Counted from the stretch's first letter, positions 16,111-26,013 are shown. The stretch: 33,735 bases of DNA from Acidimicrobiaceae bacterium (GCA_003141095.1 PLKM01000084.1:42577-76311); one strand, 5' to 3'. Numbers and translations: made by a program. Notes: generated by a model not told the origin, from the letters alone.

Positions 16111-17562
16111 ATGAAGTTCCCACGAACAGCACTCCTGGTTGCCTCATTGGTCACCTTGGTGTTCGCCGCGCCCGCCAACGCCAGCTCCGATCCCGCGTGG
16201 CAGAGTGCCCGGGTGGCGGCTCTTCCCGCCGGTGGAACGGGAGTGTATGGCGGGTACCTGCCCTTCCTCTCTTGCCCGGCGGCGGGAGACTGTGTCGCCA
16301 GCGGCAACTACGTTGACTCTTCTGGCATTGATCGCGGGCTTCTGCTCAATCAGATCAATGGCGTCTGGCGGTCGCCGACACCGGTGACGCCGCCCGCCAA
16401 TGCCGTTGTGAAGGACGGCCTGACGGTGCTGGGCGTGTCGTGTGGATCGGTCGCCCATTGCAGCGTGGTGGGCACTTACTACGACGCCGCCCTTAATCAA
16501 CTCAGCTTCATCGCTGACGAAGTCGCCGGTAGGTGGCTCGCGGCGAGAGAGGTCTCCCTGCCCGCCAACTCCCTGAAGAGCAACCAAGTTTCTGCGGTCC
16601 ACTCGGTCTCGTGCCGCTCGGCGGGAAACTGCAGCGCAGTTGGCACCTACGACGTGAATGCCAGCCCTACGTCGCTGACCGAGGGTTTTGTGGAGGATGA
16701 GATCGCCGGCAAATGGCTGACCGCCCGCGAAGTCCGATTGCCTGCTGGCATCAGCGGCAATCCTTACGTATCGCTCGATCAGGTTGCCTGTGGGTCACCG
16801 GGAAACTGCAGCGCGGTTGGCTCGTACATCGACACCAACAATGTGACCCACACCCTCGTGGTCGATGAGGTCAGTAGGACGTGGAAGACGGCGCAGTCCA
16901 CGTTCCTGCCGGGTGACACCAGCCCCTTCGCCGGAGCGACGCTCAGCGAGGTGGCGTGCGTCAGCGCCGGAAACTGCAGCGCCGTGGGAACCTACAACGC
17001 CTCTGGAGCTGGCGTCGAGGGTCTCGTCGCCAACGAAACCCGCGGAGCCTGGGGCCGGGCGAGTGAACTGCGCATGCCGGCGAGCGCGGCGGCGAACCCG
17101 CAAGTGCTGCTCTTCGGATTTCAGGGGATTTCCTGCGCCTCGGTTGGAAACTGCGCCACCGGCGGGCAGTACCTGGATAGGAGCGGCAAGTACCAAGGGT
17201 TTCTCGTGAACGAGGTGCACGGCGCGTGGCGGGGTTCGAGCGAGCTCATCTTGCCGGACGGAGCTCTACAAACGAGCCACAACGGAGGCGTCGTTTCGGT
17301 CTCTTGCTCCACAGCCGGAAACTGCAGCGCCGGAGCCGCGTACCTTGACGCCGCGGGAAACTATCAAGCGCTCATTGTCAACGAAGTCGGCAACGTTTGG
17401 AGAGCCGGGGCCAAGCTCACCCTGCCCGCCAACGCCGCCAGCGTCGGCGTTGGCGGAGGCGTCTACGCTCTCGCCTGTCAAAGAGGCGGCGCCTGCTCGG
17501 CTGTAGGCAGCTACTTGCGCGGTGCCACGACCTACTCCGGCTTTACGGTGAACGCGCCGTAG
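16111..17562 (+). CDS. Exported protein with eight Cys-paired repeats
   Basis: This 483-residue protein has a Sec signal peptide (residues 1-25, with likely cleavage after ANA). The mature part is almost entirely eight tandem repeats of 56-59 residues. Each has a C-x5-C pair (C55/61, 111/117, 168/174, 227/233, 283/289, 342/348, 399/405, 456/462), usually as SC-x-SAGNCSAVGTY, followed by a conserved G-x-L-V-x-E-x2-G-x-W segment and an LPA motif. The regular length and beta-rich character suggest a propeller or solenoid, with each Cys pair possibly a small disulfide; this is inference. No enzyme motif is seen. A TATACT hexamer at 16004-16009 may be the -10 element. It could be a surface or secreted binding protein. 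Function unknown. Confidence 0.85.
   Translation: MKFPRTALLVASLVTLVFAAPANASSDPAWQSARVAALPAGGTGVYGGYLPFLSCPAAGDCVASGNYVDSSGIDRGLLLNQINGVWRSPTPVTPPANAVVKDGLTVLGVSCGSVAHCSVVGTYYDAALNQLSFIADEVAGRWLAAREVSLPANSLKSNQVSAVHSVSCRSAGNCSAVGTYDVNASPTSLTEGFVEDEIAGKWLTAREVRLPAGISGNPYVSLDQVACGSPGNCSAVGSYIDTNNVTHTLVVDEVSRTWKTAQSTFLPGDTSPFAGATLSEVACVSAGNCSAVGTYNASGAGVEGLVANETRGAWGRASELRMPASAAANPQVLLFGFQGISCASVGNCATGGQYLDRSGKYQGFLVNEVHGAWRGSSELILPDGALQTSHNGGVVSVSCSTAGNCSAGAAYLDAAGNYQALIVNEVGNVWRAGAKLTLPANAASVGVGGGVYALACQRGGACSAVGSYLRGATTYSGFTVNAP
16273..17496 (+). repeat. Eight tandem coding repeats of about 170 bp
   Basis: The coordinates span from the first Cys of repeat 1 to the last Cys of repeat 8. The repeat unit is 168-177 bp. 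Similarity is visible at DNA level around GGAAACTGCAGCGC, which recurs near 16624, 16801, 16969 and 17319, suggesting expansion by duplication with partial later divergence. Confidence 0.75.
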
Positions 17563-17616
17563 CGTCCGTCCGGTCGGCCTTCGTGGCCTGACGCGGGCCC
17601 CTTGGCTCTGGCCGAT

Positions 17617-17649
17617 GACCACCAGAGTGTTTTGGGCCAGGCAGTGGTC
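17617..17649 (+). terminator. Weak hairpin after the repeat protein gene
   Basis: GACCAC (17617-17622) and GTGGTC (17644-17649) form a 6-bp stem with a 21-base loop, followed by a short T-run (CGCCTTTTCT). It lies 54 bases past the stop codon of the repeat protein gene and could terminate it. Confidence 0.3.
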
Positions 17650-17834
17650 GCCTTTTCTCCAGTTACCCGAAAGGTTTCATTTAATTACCACCGTTCGATA
17701 GCACAGCTTTCACCTTGCGGTAACCAAGATTCTTTACGTTGGCCTGATGACACGTGAGCGATCTCGCACTCCCTGGCCGGGCCGGTCACGTGTCGCATTT
17801 ACTGGGTTGGCGTCGGTCTCTCGACGAGGCGAGC

Positions 17835-18527
17835 ATGGCTGATCCCGAGGGGCGTAGCGTCGTGATGGTCGTCGAGGACGAAGAGAGTTACCAGGACGCG
17901 CTCAACATCGGACTGACCGTCGAGGGTTTCGTGGTGGTCGCGGCAAGCACCATCACCCAGGCCCGCGAAGTCATGAGTAACACGAAGCCCGATCTGGTGC
18001 TGCTCGACGTGATGCTTCCCGACGGCTCGGGCATTGACTACTGTCGCGAGATCTACGACACCTCTCGAATTCCCGTAATCATGGTGTCGGCTCGAACCTC
18101 TGAGGTTGACATCGTGCTCGGATTGGAGATCGGGGCGGCCGACTACGTCACGAAGCCGTATCGGCTTCGTGAGCTGGTTGCTCGGATGCGGGCGGTGCTT
18201 CGCCGCCCCGTGACCATCGACGAGGACGAGATCGTCACCTTCGGCGACCTGCGCATTGACTTCGTTCGCCGCACCGTCACCCGACGAGGCGTCGAGATCG
18301 AGCTGAGCCGCAAGGAGTTCGACCTCCTCGCGCTCTTCGCCTCGCGTCTCGGACAGGTGGTCACCCGCGAGGTCTGTCTCGACACGCTGTGGTGGGGCCT
18401 CGAGCTCTCCGATACTCGAACCCTCGACACTCACGTCAAACGCCTACGCCAAAAGATCGAGGACGATCCCGGGAGCCCCCGCCACCTGATCACCATCCGT
18501 GGAGTGGGCTTTCGCCTGGACGTTTAG
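17835..18527 (+). CDS. OmpR/RegX3-type two-component response regulator (orphan here)
   Basis: Counted from ATG 17835, this is a 231-residue protein. The receiver domain has the acidic pair in VVEDEE, phospho-acceptor D58 in LLDVMLPDGSG, Ser in VIMVSAR and Lys in YVTKPY. The C-terminal winged helix (about 130-230) contains LSRKEFDLLALF, RTLDTHVKRLRQKIE and the RGVGFRL wing. The frame could begin at GTG 17754, but the added 27 residues look like noise, and the ATG has a GAGG-containing upstream sequence. No sensor kinase gene is adjacent, so its partner is encoded elsewhere. The WWGLELSDTRTLDTHVKRLR segment resembles mycobacterial RegX3. Target genes are unknown. Confidence 0.9.
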   Translation: MADPEGRSVVMVVEDEESYQDALNIGLTVEGFVVVAASTITQAREVMSNTKPDLVLLDVMLPDGSGIDYCREIYDTSRIPVIMVSARTSEVDIVLGLEIGAADYVTKPYRLRELVARMRAVLRRPVTIDEDEIVTFGDLRIDFVRRTVTRRGVEIELSRKEFDLLALFASRLGQVVTREVCLDTLWWGLELSDTRTLDTHVKRLRQKIEDDPGSPRHLITIRGVGFRLDV

Positions 18528-18536
18528 TCTGGCCCC

Positions 18537-18992
18537 ATGCAAACAGGCGACCTCGTTTCCGATTTCACTCTCTCGGACCAGGCCGGCGTTCCGCGCACGC
18601 TCAGCACGGTTCTCGAGGCCGGTCCTGTCGTGCTCTTCTTCTATCCCGCGGCCATGACCAAGGGCTGCACCAAGGAGTCGTGTCACTTTCGCGACTTGGC
18701 GGCCGAGTTCGTTGCCCTTAGTGCCCAGCGCGTCGGCATCTCAATGGACAGCGTTGACCGGCAAGCCCAGTTCACATCGAAAAATAACCTGGACTACCCG
18801 CTGCTCGCCGACGTCGACGGAGCGGTAGCCAAACAGTTCGGCGTCAAACGCGCCGTCGACTTCTTGAGGGTCAAGCGAACGACGTTCGTGATCGGTCAAG
18901 ATCGCCGAGTGATCGACGTCATCACCAGTGAGATGAATATGAATATCCACGCCGAACGCGCTCTCGAGGCGCTGGCGAAACTAAAGCCCTAA
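18537..18992 (+). CDS. bcp: Bcp/PrxQ-type thiol peroxidase
   Basis: This 151-residue protein has a thioredoxin-like peroxiredoxin fold. The active site P37-x3-T41-x2-C44 (FYPAAMTKGC) holds the peroxidatic Cys. C49 five residues later is the usual resolving Cys of the PrxQ/Bcp class (GCTKESC). Such enzymes reduce H2O2 and organic peroxides with thioredoxin. It starts 9 bases after the response regulator gene ends, so the two are probably co-transcribed. Its stop overlaps the stop of the convergent E2 gene by 4 bases. Confidence 0.93.
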   Translation: MQTGDLVSDFTLSDQAGVPRTLSTVLEAGPVVLFFYPAAMTKGCTKESCHFRDLAAEFVALSAQRVGISMDSVDRQAQFTSKNNLDYPLLADVDGAVAKQFGVKRAVDFLRVKRTTFVIGQDRRVIDVITSEMNMNIHAERALEALAKLKP

Positions 18993-20362
18993 CCCGCCAA
19001 AAGCTGGGTGGCGGGATCCTGAAGGAACTTGCCGATATGCGACAGGACCGCTGACGCCATGGCTCCATCGACCTGACGGTGGTCGAAGGACATCGCGATC
19101 TCCACCACGTGGCGAACCACGACCTCATCATCGACGACCCACGGGGCCTTCGCGATCTGGCCAATGGCGAGAATCGCCCCGGTACCAGGCGGCAAGATCG
19201 GCATTGCGGCGTCGACGCCAAAGGGGCCGACGTTGGTGATCGACAACGTCGTGCCGATCATCTCGTTGGGCGTGGTCGTACCGTTTCGAGCCTTGTCAAC
19301 GAGCACGTTCAACGCCGCCGACATTCCCACGAGGTCCAACTGATCGGCACCCTTGATATTGGGCACAATGAGGCCACGCGGGGTGTCGGCGGCGATTCCC
19401 AAGTTCACGCTGCGGCGCACGACGACCTCGTTGGTGGTCGAGTCGAAACTGGAGTTAATCCCGGGGAAGTGGCGAGCGGCGTCGCAGACCGCCAGCGCCG
19501 TGATCGTCAACGGCGAGAGACGCACGCCAGCCATGTTGGGATGCTTCTTCAACGCCGCCAACAGCTCCATGGTCTTCGTAGCATCGACGCGCACCCACAC
19601 CACGGCGTGCGGCGCGCTGAACGCGCTTTGCACCATGGCGTCGGCCATGGAACGAAGGACGCCCTTCACGGGAATGCGCTCTTCCTTGGGTCCGGTGGAC
19701 CACGACGCAAGTTCGCGACCAACAAAACGAGACGTCGAGGTCGGGCCCGTGATCGGTGCGCTCGCACGCGCCGATGCGCTTTGAGCGGCGCCGGCCGGTC
19801 CACCCACGGCACGTTCCACGTCGCCGCGGGTGATCAGGCCGTCACGACCAGACCCGGTCAGCGTCGCCAGGTCGACGCCGTGCTGCTTGGCGTAGAGGCG
19901 AACGGGCGGCGTGCTTCGAGGCGCGGAGCCGGCGTAGGCCGCGCCCGCGCCGACCACCGGCGCGGGCGAAGCCGCAGCGCCAGAGCGCCGGTGCTTACGA
20001 GTGGCCAAGCCGTCCTCGTTCGCAACGCCGTAGCCAATCAGCACCGCTTCGCGGCCTTCGCCAACTGGCGCTTCGATCATCTCTGACTCGACCGGTGCGG
20101 GCGCGGAGGAACTTCCATCGCCTCCGACATCGAAGGTGATGAGCGGCTGGTGCACTTCCATCACGTCACCGACGTCGCCGTGCAGCTTGACGACGGTGCC
20201 CGCATAGGGACTCGGGAGTTCAACCGTGGCTTTCGCGGTCTCGATGTCGACGAGCGGCTGGTTCAGAATGACGACGTCACCCACCCTTACCTTCCAGGTG
20301 ACGATCTCGGCTTCAACAAGTCCTTCGCCGACGTCGGGAAGTAAGAAAATTTCCTGGCTCAA
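18989..20362 (-). CDS. bkdC: Branched-chain 2-oxoacid dehydrogenase E2 (dihydrolipoyl acyltransferase)
   Basis: This 457-residue protein has the classical E2 layout. One lipoyl domain carries the lipoylated Lys K44 in DIETAKATVE. Then come a Gly/Ala/Pro/Ser linker, a peripheral subunit-binding domain at about 149-185 (PPVRLYAKQHGVDLATLTGSG), a second linker and the catalytic acyltransferase domain ending with DHRQVDG (427-433), which holds the active His. It transfers the acyl group from E1 to CoA and forms the core of the complex. The start overlaps the E1-beta stop by 4 bases (ATGA), so all three subunits are in one operon. Branched-chain rather than pyruvate specificity is inferred from the separate alpha/beta E1 and the ETAKATVE lipoyl site. 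Confidence 0.9.
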   Translation of the reverse strand: MSQEIFLLPDVGEGLVEAEIVTWKVRVGDVVILNQPLVDIETAKATVELPSPYAGTVVKLHGDVGDVMEVHQPLITFDVGGDGSSSAPAPVESEMIEAPVGEGREAVLIGYGVANEDGLATRKHRRSGAAASPAPVVGAGAAYAGSAPRSTPPVRLYAKQHGVDLATLTGSGRDGLITRGDVERAVGGPAGAAQSASARASAPITGPTSTSRFVGRELASWSTGPKEERIPVKGVLRSMADAMVQSAFSAPHAVVWVRVDATKTMELLAALKKHPNMAGVRLSPLTITALAVCDAARHFPGINSSFDSTTNEVVVRRSVNLGIAADTPRGLIVPNIKGADQLDLVGMSAALNVLVDKARNGTTTPNEMIGTTLSITNVGPFGVDAAMPILPPGTGAILAIGQIAKAPWVVDDEVVVRHVVEIAMSFDHRQVDGAMASAVLSHIGKFLQDPATQLLAG

Positions 20363-21345
20363 CTTTCGTATCCCATCACTCGGTCCACCGCGTCAAGGAT
20401 GCGGTCGACGCTCGGTCGGTATTCGTCTTCGATGCGCGACGGCGGATAGGGCACGTGATAACCGCTCACGCGAATCCCCGGAGCGCGAAGTGAGTAGAAG
20501 CAACGCTCGGTCAGTTCGGCGACAATTTCGGACCCCATCGATGCCATGTGGGGGGCTTCCTGCACGACCACCAGTCGGCCAGTCTTTTCAACTGACTTGA
20601 CCATGGGTGCCAAGTCGAGAGGCGCGAGCGAGCGAGCGTCGATCACTTCGAGGGACCGTCCCTCAATCGCCCCGGTCTCTGCGGCGCGAAGAATCGTCTT
20701 CACGCTCGAGCCGTAACCAATCACGGTGACGTCACTTCCTTCGCGGCGAACGACCGCGTCGAAAAGTCCGTGCGGGGGGTTGTCGAGATCGACTTCACCC
20801 TTTTCCCAGTAGCGGCTCTTCGGCTCGCAAAAGATGATCGGGTCGTCGTGCTCGACGGCCTGTTGAATCATCCAGTACGCGTCGTTCGGCGTCGAGCACG
20901 ACACCACGCGCAGACCAGCGGTCTGGGCGAAGTACGCCTCGGGACTCTCCGAGTGATGCTCGATTGCGCCGATGCCGCCCTGGAACGGAAGGCGAATGAC
21001 GAGGCCCATTGTGTACGAACCCTCAGATCGCTTGCGCAACTTGGCGACTTGGGAGACTATCTGGTCAAACGCGGGGTAGACAAACCCGTCGAACTGTATT
21101 TCACACACTGTTCGATAGCCCCGGATAGCCAGACCAACCGCCGTCCCGACAATCGCTGATTCGGCGAGCGGGGCATCTATGACGCGATCCTCGCCGAAGT
21201 CTTTCTGAAGGCCGTCGGTGATGCGAAACACGCCTCCCAGCTTTCCAATGTCCTCACCCATGAGAAGAACCTTCTTGTCCTTCTCCATGGCGCGTCTCAG
21301 CCCGTCATTGAGGGCTTTGGCCATCGTCATTGTCTTCGGACCCAT
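20359..21345 (-). CDS. bkdB: Branched-chain 2-oxoacid dehydrogenase E1 beta subunit
   Basis: This 328-residue protein matches the beta subunits of alpha2-beta2 E1 enzymes. Recognisable segments are LMGEDIGKLGGVFRITDGL near residue 30, DAPLAESAIVGTAVGLA and IQFDGFVYPAFDQI, the transketolase-like pyrimidine-binding part, and EAPHMASMGSEIVAE in the C-terminal domain. It forms the thiamine diphosphate site together with E1 alpha and decarboxylates branched-chain 2-oxoacids. The start overlaps the E1-alpha stop by one base (TGATG), and the end overlaps the E2 start. In-frame Met codons at residues 6 and 8 are alternative starts, but coupling favours the first. Confidence 0.93.
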   Translation of the reverse strand: MGPKTMTMAKALNDGLRRAMEKDKKVLLMGEDIGKLGGVFRITDGLQKDFGEDRVIDAPLAESAIVGTAVGLAIRGYRTVCEIQFDGFVYPAFDQIVSQVAKLRKRSEGSYTMGLVIRLPFQGGIGAIEHHSESPEAYFAQTAGLRVVSCSTPNDAYWMIQQAVEHDDPIIFCEPKSRYWEKGEVDLDNPPHGLFDAVVRREGSDVTVIGYGSSVKTILRAAETGAIEGRSLEVIDARSLAPLDLAPMVKSVEKTGRLVVVQEAPHMASMGSEIVAELTERCFYSLRAPGIRVSGYHVPYPPSRIEDEYRPSVDRILDAVDRVMGYES

Positions 21346-22412
21346 CAGTGTGCACCTGCGCTGATTCCGAGCTCGATCATTTCACGGCGACCCTCTTCAA
21401 TGAGTGGGTGCGGTGCGGCGTACGCGTTGTCGAACATCGTGATGGGATCAGGACGACCCATGGCCAATACGTCCTCGCGAAGTTTCAGCGCCATGGTGTC
21501 GGCCTCGACACCGACCTCGTCGAACGCCGCGCTCTTCATGTTGTGCTCGCGCACGAGCAGGGCCTTCACCCGCTCGACCGGGTCGCGGTGCTTCCACACC
21601 TCGACCTCCGCATCGATGCGGTAGCGAGTTGGATCGTCGGACGTGGTGTGCGCCCCCATGCGATAGGTAAACGCCTCAATCAACGTCGGGCCGCCGCCGA
21701 CGCGCGCGTTTTCGAGCGCTCGCTTCGTGACTTCGTACACGGCCAATACGTCGTTGCCGTCGACGCGAACCCCCGGGAACCCAAATCCTCGAGCGCGAAG
21801 GTAGAGGGGCACCTTGGACTGCAACGTAGAAGGTGTCGAGATTCCCCACTGATTGTTCTGGCAGAAGAACACGACGGGGGCGTTGAAGGACGCCGCCCAG
21901 ACGAACGATTCGAGCACGTCGCCTTGACTGGACGCTCCGTCACCGAAGAACGTCATCGCGGCCTCTTCGGCGCCGTCGCGCTGAATGCCCATGGCGTAGC
22001 CCACGGCGTGAAGTGCCTGATTACCGAGCACAATCGTGGGCACGGCGTGGCGGTATTTCTGAGGATCCCACCCACCATTGCTTACCGCGCGAAACACTCG
22101 AAGCATGTCCTCGGGCGGCACGCCACGGCACCAAGCGATGCCGTGCTCGCGGTACGAGGGAAACGTGAAGTCCATCGGGGCCAGCGCGCGGCCGGCGCCG
22201 ATCTGCGCGGCCTCCTGACCCTGGACCGGAGCCCAGAGGGCCAACTGACCCTGACGCTGCAGCGAGGTCGACTCATTGCAGAGCCGACGAATGATTGCCA
22301 TGTCACGATACAGACCGAAAATCTCTTCGCCACTAAGCACGCTCTTGTAATCCGGATGCGAAACGCGCTCGCCTTCGGGCGTAAGTAATTGGACCAATTC
22401 CTCGTCGATCAT
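21345..22412 (-). CDS. bkdA: Branched-chain 2-oxoacid dehydrogenase E1 alpha subunit
   Basis: This 355-residue protein has the thiamine diphosphate/Mg-binding motif from GDG (157-159) to NN (186-187), within GDGASSQGDVLESF and CQNNQWGIS. The phosphorylation-loop-like segment YRMGAHTTSDDPTRYR is also present. The enzyme decarboxylates 2-oxoacids from Val, Leu and Ile and reductively acylates the E2 lipoyl group. It is first in the operon, with a good AAGGAG ribosome site before ATG 22412. No E3 (lipoamide dehydrogenase) gene is in the window; E3 is commonly shared and encoded elsewhere. The 55-base gap to the divergent MFS gene must hold both promoters. Confidence 0.93.
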   Translation of the reverse strand: MIDEELVQLLTPEGERVSHPDYKSVLSGEEIFGLYRDMAIIRRLCNESTSLQRQGQLALWAPVQGQEAAQIGAGRALAPMDFTFPSYREHGIAWCRGVPPEDMLRVFRAVSNGGWDPQKYRHAVPTIVLGNQALHAVGYAMGIQRDGAEEAAMTFFGDGASSQGDVLESFVWAASFNAPVVFFCQNNQWGISTPSTLQSKVPLYLRARGFGFPGVRVDGNDVLAVYEVTKRALENARVGGGPTLIEAFTYRMGAHTTSDDPTRYRIDAEVEVWKHRDPVERVKALLVREHNMKSAAFDEVGVEADTMALKLREDVLAMGRPDPITMFDNAYAAPHPLIEEGRREMIELGISAGAH

Positions 22413-22467
22413 CGACTCTCCTTAGACCACCAACCCCTTAGAAACCATAGTCTCCTACGATGAGCGA

Positions 22468-23691
22468 GTGCCCAGGCTCTTCGTCGACACTCGACCTCTC
22501 CGAGAGAACCGAAACTTTCGTCTGCTTTTTTTTGGACAGCTCGTTTCGCTACTCGGCAGTAACCTGACAATCGTCGCGGTTCCGTATCAGGTGTACCAAG
22601 AAACGCATTCCAGCCTTTGGGTCGGACTCGCCAGCGGCTTTCAACTTCCCTTCCTTATCGCGGGCTCGCTCTGGGGCGGAGCGTTGGGTGACCGCCTCGA
22701 CAAACGAACACTTCTCGTGGTCGGCTCGCTCGTCTCCGCACTGCTGAGCGCGGGCCTCGCCCTTAACGCGCAGCTCCAGCACAGCGTTCTCGTGGCGCTA
22801 CTCTCTCTCGCCGCGGTCGCCGCCGGCATCGCGGGATTCTCTGGTCCAATTCGAAGTGCCGCGATTCCTAAGTTGGTGAAACCCGACCAACTCATAGCCG
22901 CGTATTCGCTCAATCAAATCTTGGTGAATCTCGGCACGGCGCTCGGCACGGCGCTAGCCGGCGTTCTGCTCGCGGCGGTCGGACTCTCGTCGTGCTACGC
23001 GATCGACGCGGTCACATTCGTCGCCCTCGCACTCTTCACCATGCTCATGTCGGCGATGAAGCCCAGCGGGGAGCACACCGGCGTAGCGATGCTGCGAGCA
23101 ATTGGCGACGGATTCAAATACGTGCGAACGAACGTCATTGCCCAGGCCGTGTACCTCGCGGATCTGAACGCCATGGTCTTCGGTCTTCCCCGGGCGCTCT
23201 TTCCGGCGATGGCCATCGCCGTCTATCACGGTGGGCCTCAAACGCTAGGGCTGCTTTACGCCGCCACGAGCGTTGGCGCCCTGATCATGGCGATATTCAC
23301 GGGCTGGGTCGACGGCGTACGCCGACAGGGTCGCCTCATCGCCATCGTGATCATGGCGTGGGGCGGATCGATGGCGCTCTTTGGAACCGTGCACGTGCTG
23401 TGGGTCGGACTCGGGTGCCTCGCGTTCGCGGGCGCCACCGACGTGATTTCAACGATACTTCGCAACACCGTGCTGCAAAATGCGATTACCGACGAGTTCC
23501 GAGGCCGAATCTCGTCGGTGCAGATGGCGGTCGTCACCGGGGGCCCGCGTCTCGGTGACATGGAGTCCGGCGTGGTCGCCAGCCTCACCTCGGTTGAGTT
23601 CTCGATCGTTTCAGGGGGCATTGCCTGCATTCTCGGCGTCATCGCCCTGATACGCCGGCGTCCGACCTTTTGGAGCAACGATACGAACTAG
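22468..23691 (+). CDS. MFS exporter, EntS-like
   Basis: This 407-residue protein has about 12 transmembrane segments. The N-terminal NRNFRLLFFGQLVSLLGSNLT and the loop GGALGDRLDKRTLL (the MFS A-motif form G-x3-D-R-x-x-R/K) resemble the EntS/enterobactin-exporter group of the major facilitator family. Substrates are probably small lipophilic compounds or siderophores; this cannot be decided here. The GTG start has no good ribosome site, but a TACGAT hexamer (22456-22461) ends 6 bases before it, so the mRNA may be leaderless. It is divergent from the E1-alpha gene, and its stop overlaps the stop of rlmN by 4 bases. Confidence 0.88.
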   Translation: MPRLFVDTRPLRENRNFRLLFFGQLVSLLGSNLTIVAVPYQVYQETHSSLWVGLASGFQLPFLIAGSLWGGALGDRLDKRTLLVVGSLVSALLSAGLALNAQLQHSVLVALLSLAAVAAGIAGFSGPIRSAAIPKLVKPDQLIAAYSLNQILVNLGTALGTALAGVLLAAVGLSSCYAIDAVTFVALALFTMLMSAMKPSGEHTGVAMLRAIGDGFKYVRTNVIAQAVYLADLNAMVFGLPRALFPAMAIAVYHGGPQTLGLLYAATSVGALIMAIFTGWVDGVRRQGRLIAIVIMAWGGSMALFGTVHVLWVGLGCLAFAGATDVISTILRNTVLQNAITDEFRGRISSVQMAVVTGGPRLGDMESGVVASLTSVEFSIVSGGIACILGVIALIRRRPTFWSNDTN

Positions 23692-24728
23692 GCGGACCTG
23701 ACGGGAATCGAACGACGCTTGGCGTTGGTGACGTTGGCGAGTTGCCCGCACGCAGCGTCAATGGAACGACCGCGCGTGTTGCGAACCGTGACGTTGATTC
23801 CCTCGGCCTCGAGCCCATCGCGAAACTGACGAACGCGCTCTGGCGTTGAGCCTCGAACGAGGTAACCCGGCGTCGGATTGAGGGGGATCAAGTTGACGTG
23901 GGCGCGCAGCGACGCGGCGTAGCGTGCCAGCTCCTCGAGCGCTTGGTCCGTGTCGTTCACTCCGTCTATGAGTGCCCATTCGAAGCTGAGCCGACGCGAG
24001 GTGGTCTCTATCCAGAACTCGCACGCCTCGTGAAGTCGCTCGAGTGGGTAACGCCGGTTCAAGGGGACCAGTTCATTTCGAGTTTCGTTGTTCGCCGCGT
24101 GCAGGCTCACCGCCAGAGTGAGCGGCAGTCCCTCCTTCGCGAGGCGCTCGATGGCCGGAGCGACACCAACGGTTGAGACCGTGAGATGACGCGCCGACAG
24201 TCCCCGGTACTCGTGAAGGCGCCGCACGGCCTCCACGGTCACCCGGTAGTTCGCGAGCGGCTCGCCCATGCCCATGAACACCACGTTGGAGAGACGTCGA
24301 GGCGCCGCCGCTCGTGCGGCGAACATCACCTGTTCGAGGACCTCACCCGCCGTCAGTTGACGGGTGAATCCGGCCTGACCGGTGGCGCAGAACGTGCAGC
24401 CCATCGCGCACCCGGCTTGGGAGGAGACGCACACCGTCACCCGGTCCTCGTAGCTCATGAGCACGGTCTCAATCGTCGACCCGTCGAGAAGACGAAAGAC
24501 CCATTTACGGGTGGCCCCGCGATCGCTCTGCACGTCATTGACCACTTCGAGGCCGGGCGTGAACCGTTCGGCCAGTCGAGCTCGCAGTGCCTTCGGCACC
24601 GTCGTGATCTGACCGATCTCTTGTCCCTCGGTCCACAGGCCGTGCCAAATCTGATCAAGGCGATAGCGCGGCTCGCCCGTGAGAAGGCCGGCCAGCTCCT
24701 CTTTCGTGTATTCGTAGGCGGAGGGCAT
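23688..24728 (-). CDS. rlmN: Dual-specificity RNA methyltransferase RlmN
   Basis: This 346-residue protein is a radical-SAM enzyme with the cluster motif C107-x3-C111-x2-C114 (GCAMGCTFC). The methyl-accepting Cys near the C-terminus is C327 in IDAACGQLA. It methylates C2 of A2503 in 23S rRNA and A37 in some tRNAs. Other RlmN hallmarks are VFMGMGEPLANY, LTVSTVGVAPAI, SLHAANNE and LIPLNPTPG. It is transcribed alone on the minus strand and is convergent with the MFS gene. Confidence 0.96.
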   Translation of the reverse strand: MPSAYEYTKEELAGLLTGEPRYRLDQIWHGLWTEGQEIGQITTVPKALRARLAERFTPGLEVVNDVQSDRGATRKWVFRLLDGSTIETVLMSYEDRVTVCVSSQAGCAMGCTFCATGQAGFTRQLTAGEVLEQVMFAARAAAPRRLSNVVFMGMGEPLANYRVTVEAVRRLHEYRGLSARHLTVSTVGVAPAIERLAKEGLPLTLAVSLHAANNETRNELVPLNRRYPLERLHEACEFWIETTSRRLSFEWALIDGVNDTDQALEELARYAASLRAHVNLIPLNPTPGYLVRGSTPERVRQFRDGLEAEGINVTVRNTRGRSIDAACGQLANVTNAKRRSIPVRSA

Positions 24729-24894
24729 GCTCTCACGCTAGAACACCCGGGTCCGGCATCGTTCATTGAACCCCAGGACGCCTTCGCGCCTTCTGGGAGG
24801 CTCGATTCTTAGCCAACCCTTCGTCTGGTTTTGTGGCTCTCTTCACCTGGTCCATCACACTTGAAGCGAGCAACAAACAAGAAAGAAGGACATC

Positions 24895-25125
24895 ATGTTC
24901 GCAGCGATCTTCTCATTCTCACTCATCCCGGTCGCCATCGCCATCGGCGTAGGACTCCCCTGGGCGTGGCTTCACTGGGAACTCAAGTATCAGGACAAGC
25001 TCCTCCATGAATCGCTGGCGGCCCAGGCTTCGATTATCGAGGACCAGGAGGCCACCATCGATGCTTACCGCGAAGTAGTCAGCGTCACGATGGACGATCT
25101 CGAGGCGATTCCACAAAACGCCTGA
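24895..25125 (+). CDS. Small single-pass membrane protein, unknown function
   Basis: This 76-residue protein has an N-terminal transmembrane segment (about 3-25), then an amphipathic, acidic helical tail (30-70) that may form a coiled coil. An AGAAGGA ribosome site lies 6 bases before the ATG, which supports a real gene. No family was recognised. It stands alone between rlmN (divergent) and the SDR gene, 111 bases away. Confidence 0.7.
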   Translation: MFAAIFSFSLIPVAIAIGVGLPWAWLHWELKYQDKLLHESLAAQASIIEDQEATIDAYREVVSVTMDDLEAIPQNA

Positions 25126-25236
25126 TAGTTACGCAGTTCTCCTGGCGATCGTTTCGTTGAACCGGCGCACCCGATTTGTCTGCTTTACTCGTGTACGGTC
25201 TGGCAGACCTTTGCTGACCCTAAGACAGGAGTATCC

Positions 25237-26013
<777 letters not shown>

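Noticed and set aside
17640-17753. PHO-box-like repeats upstream of the RegX3-like regulator
   Set aside because: Short pieces such as TTTCACCTTGCGG and GGTAACC look suggestive, but mismatches and spacing are too poor to call an operator.
19079-20086. Plus-strand 335-codon open frame
   Set aside because: It is antisense to the E2 gene, whose lipoyl and catalytic motifs are certain; the product is Arg/His-rich noise.
21330-22388. Plus-strand 352-codon open frame
   Set aside because: It is antisense to almost the whole E1-alpha gene and has no recognisable motif.
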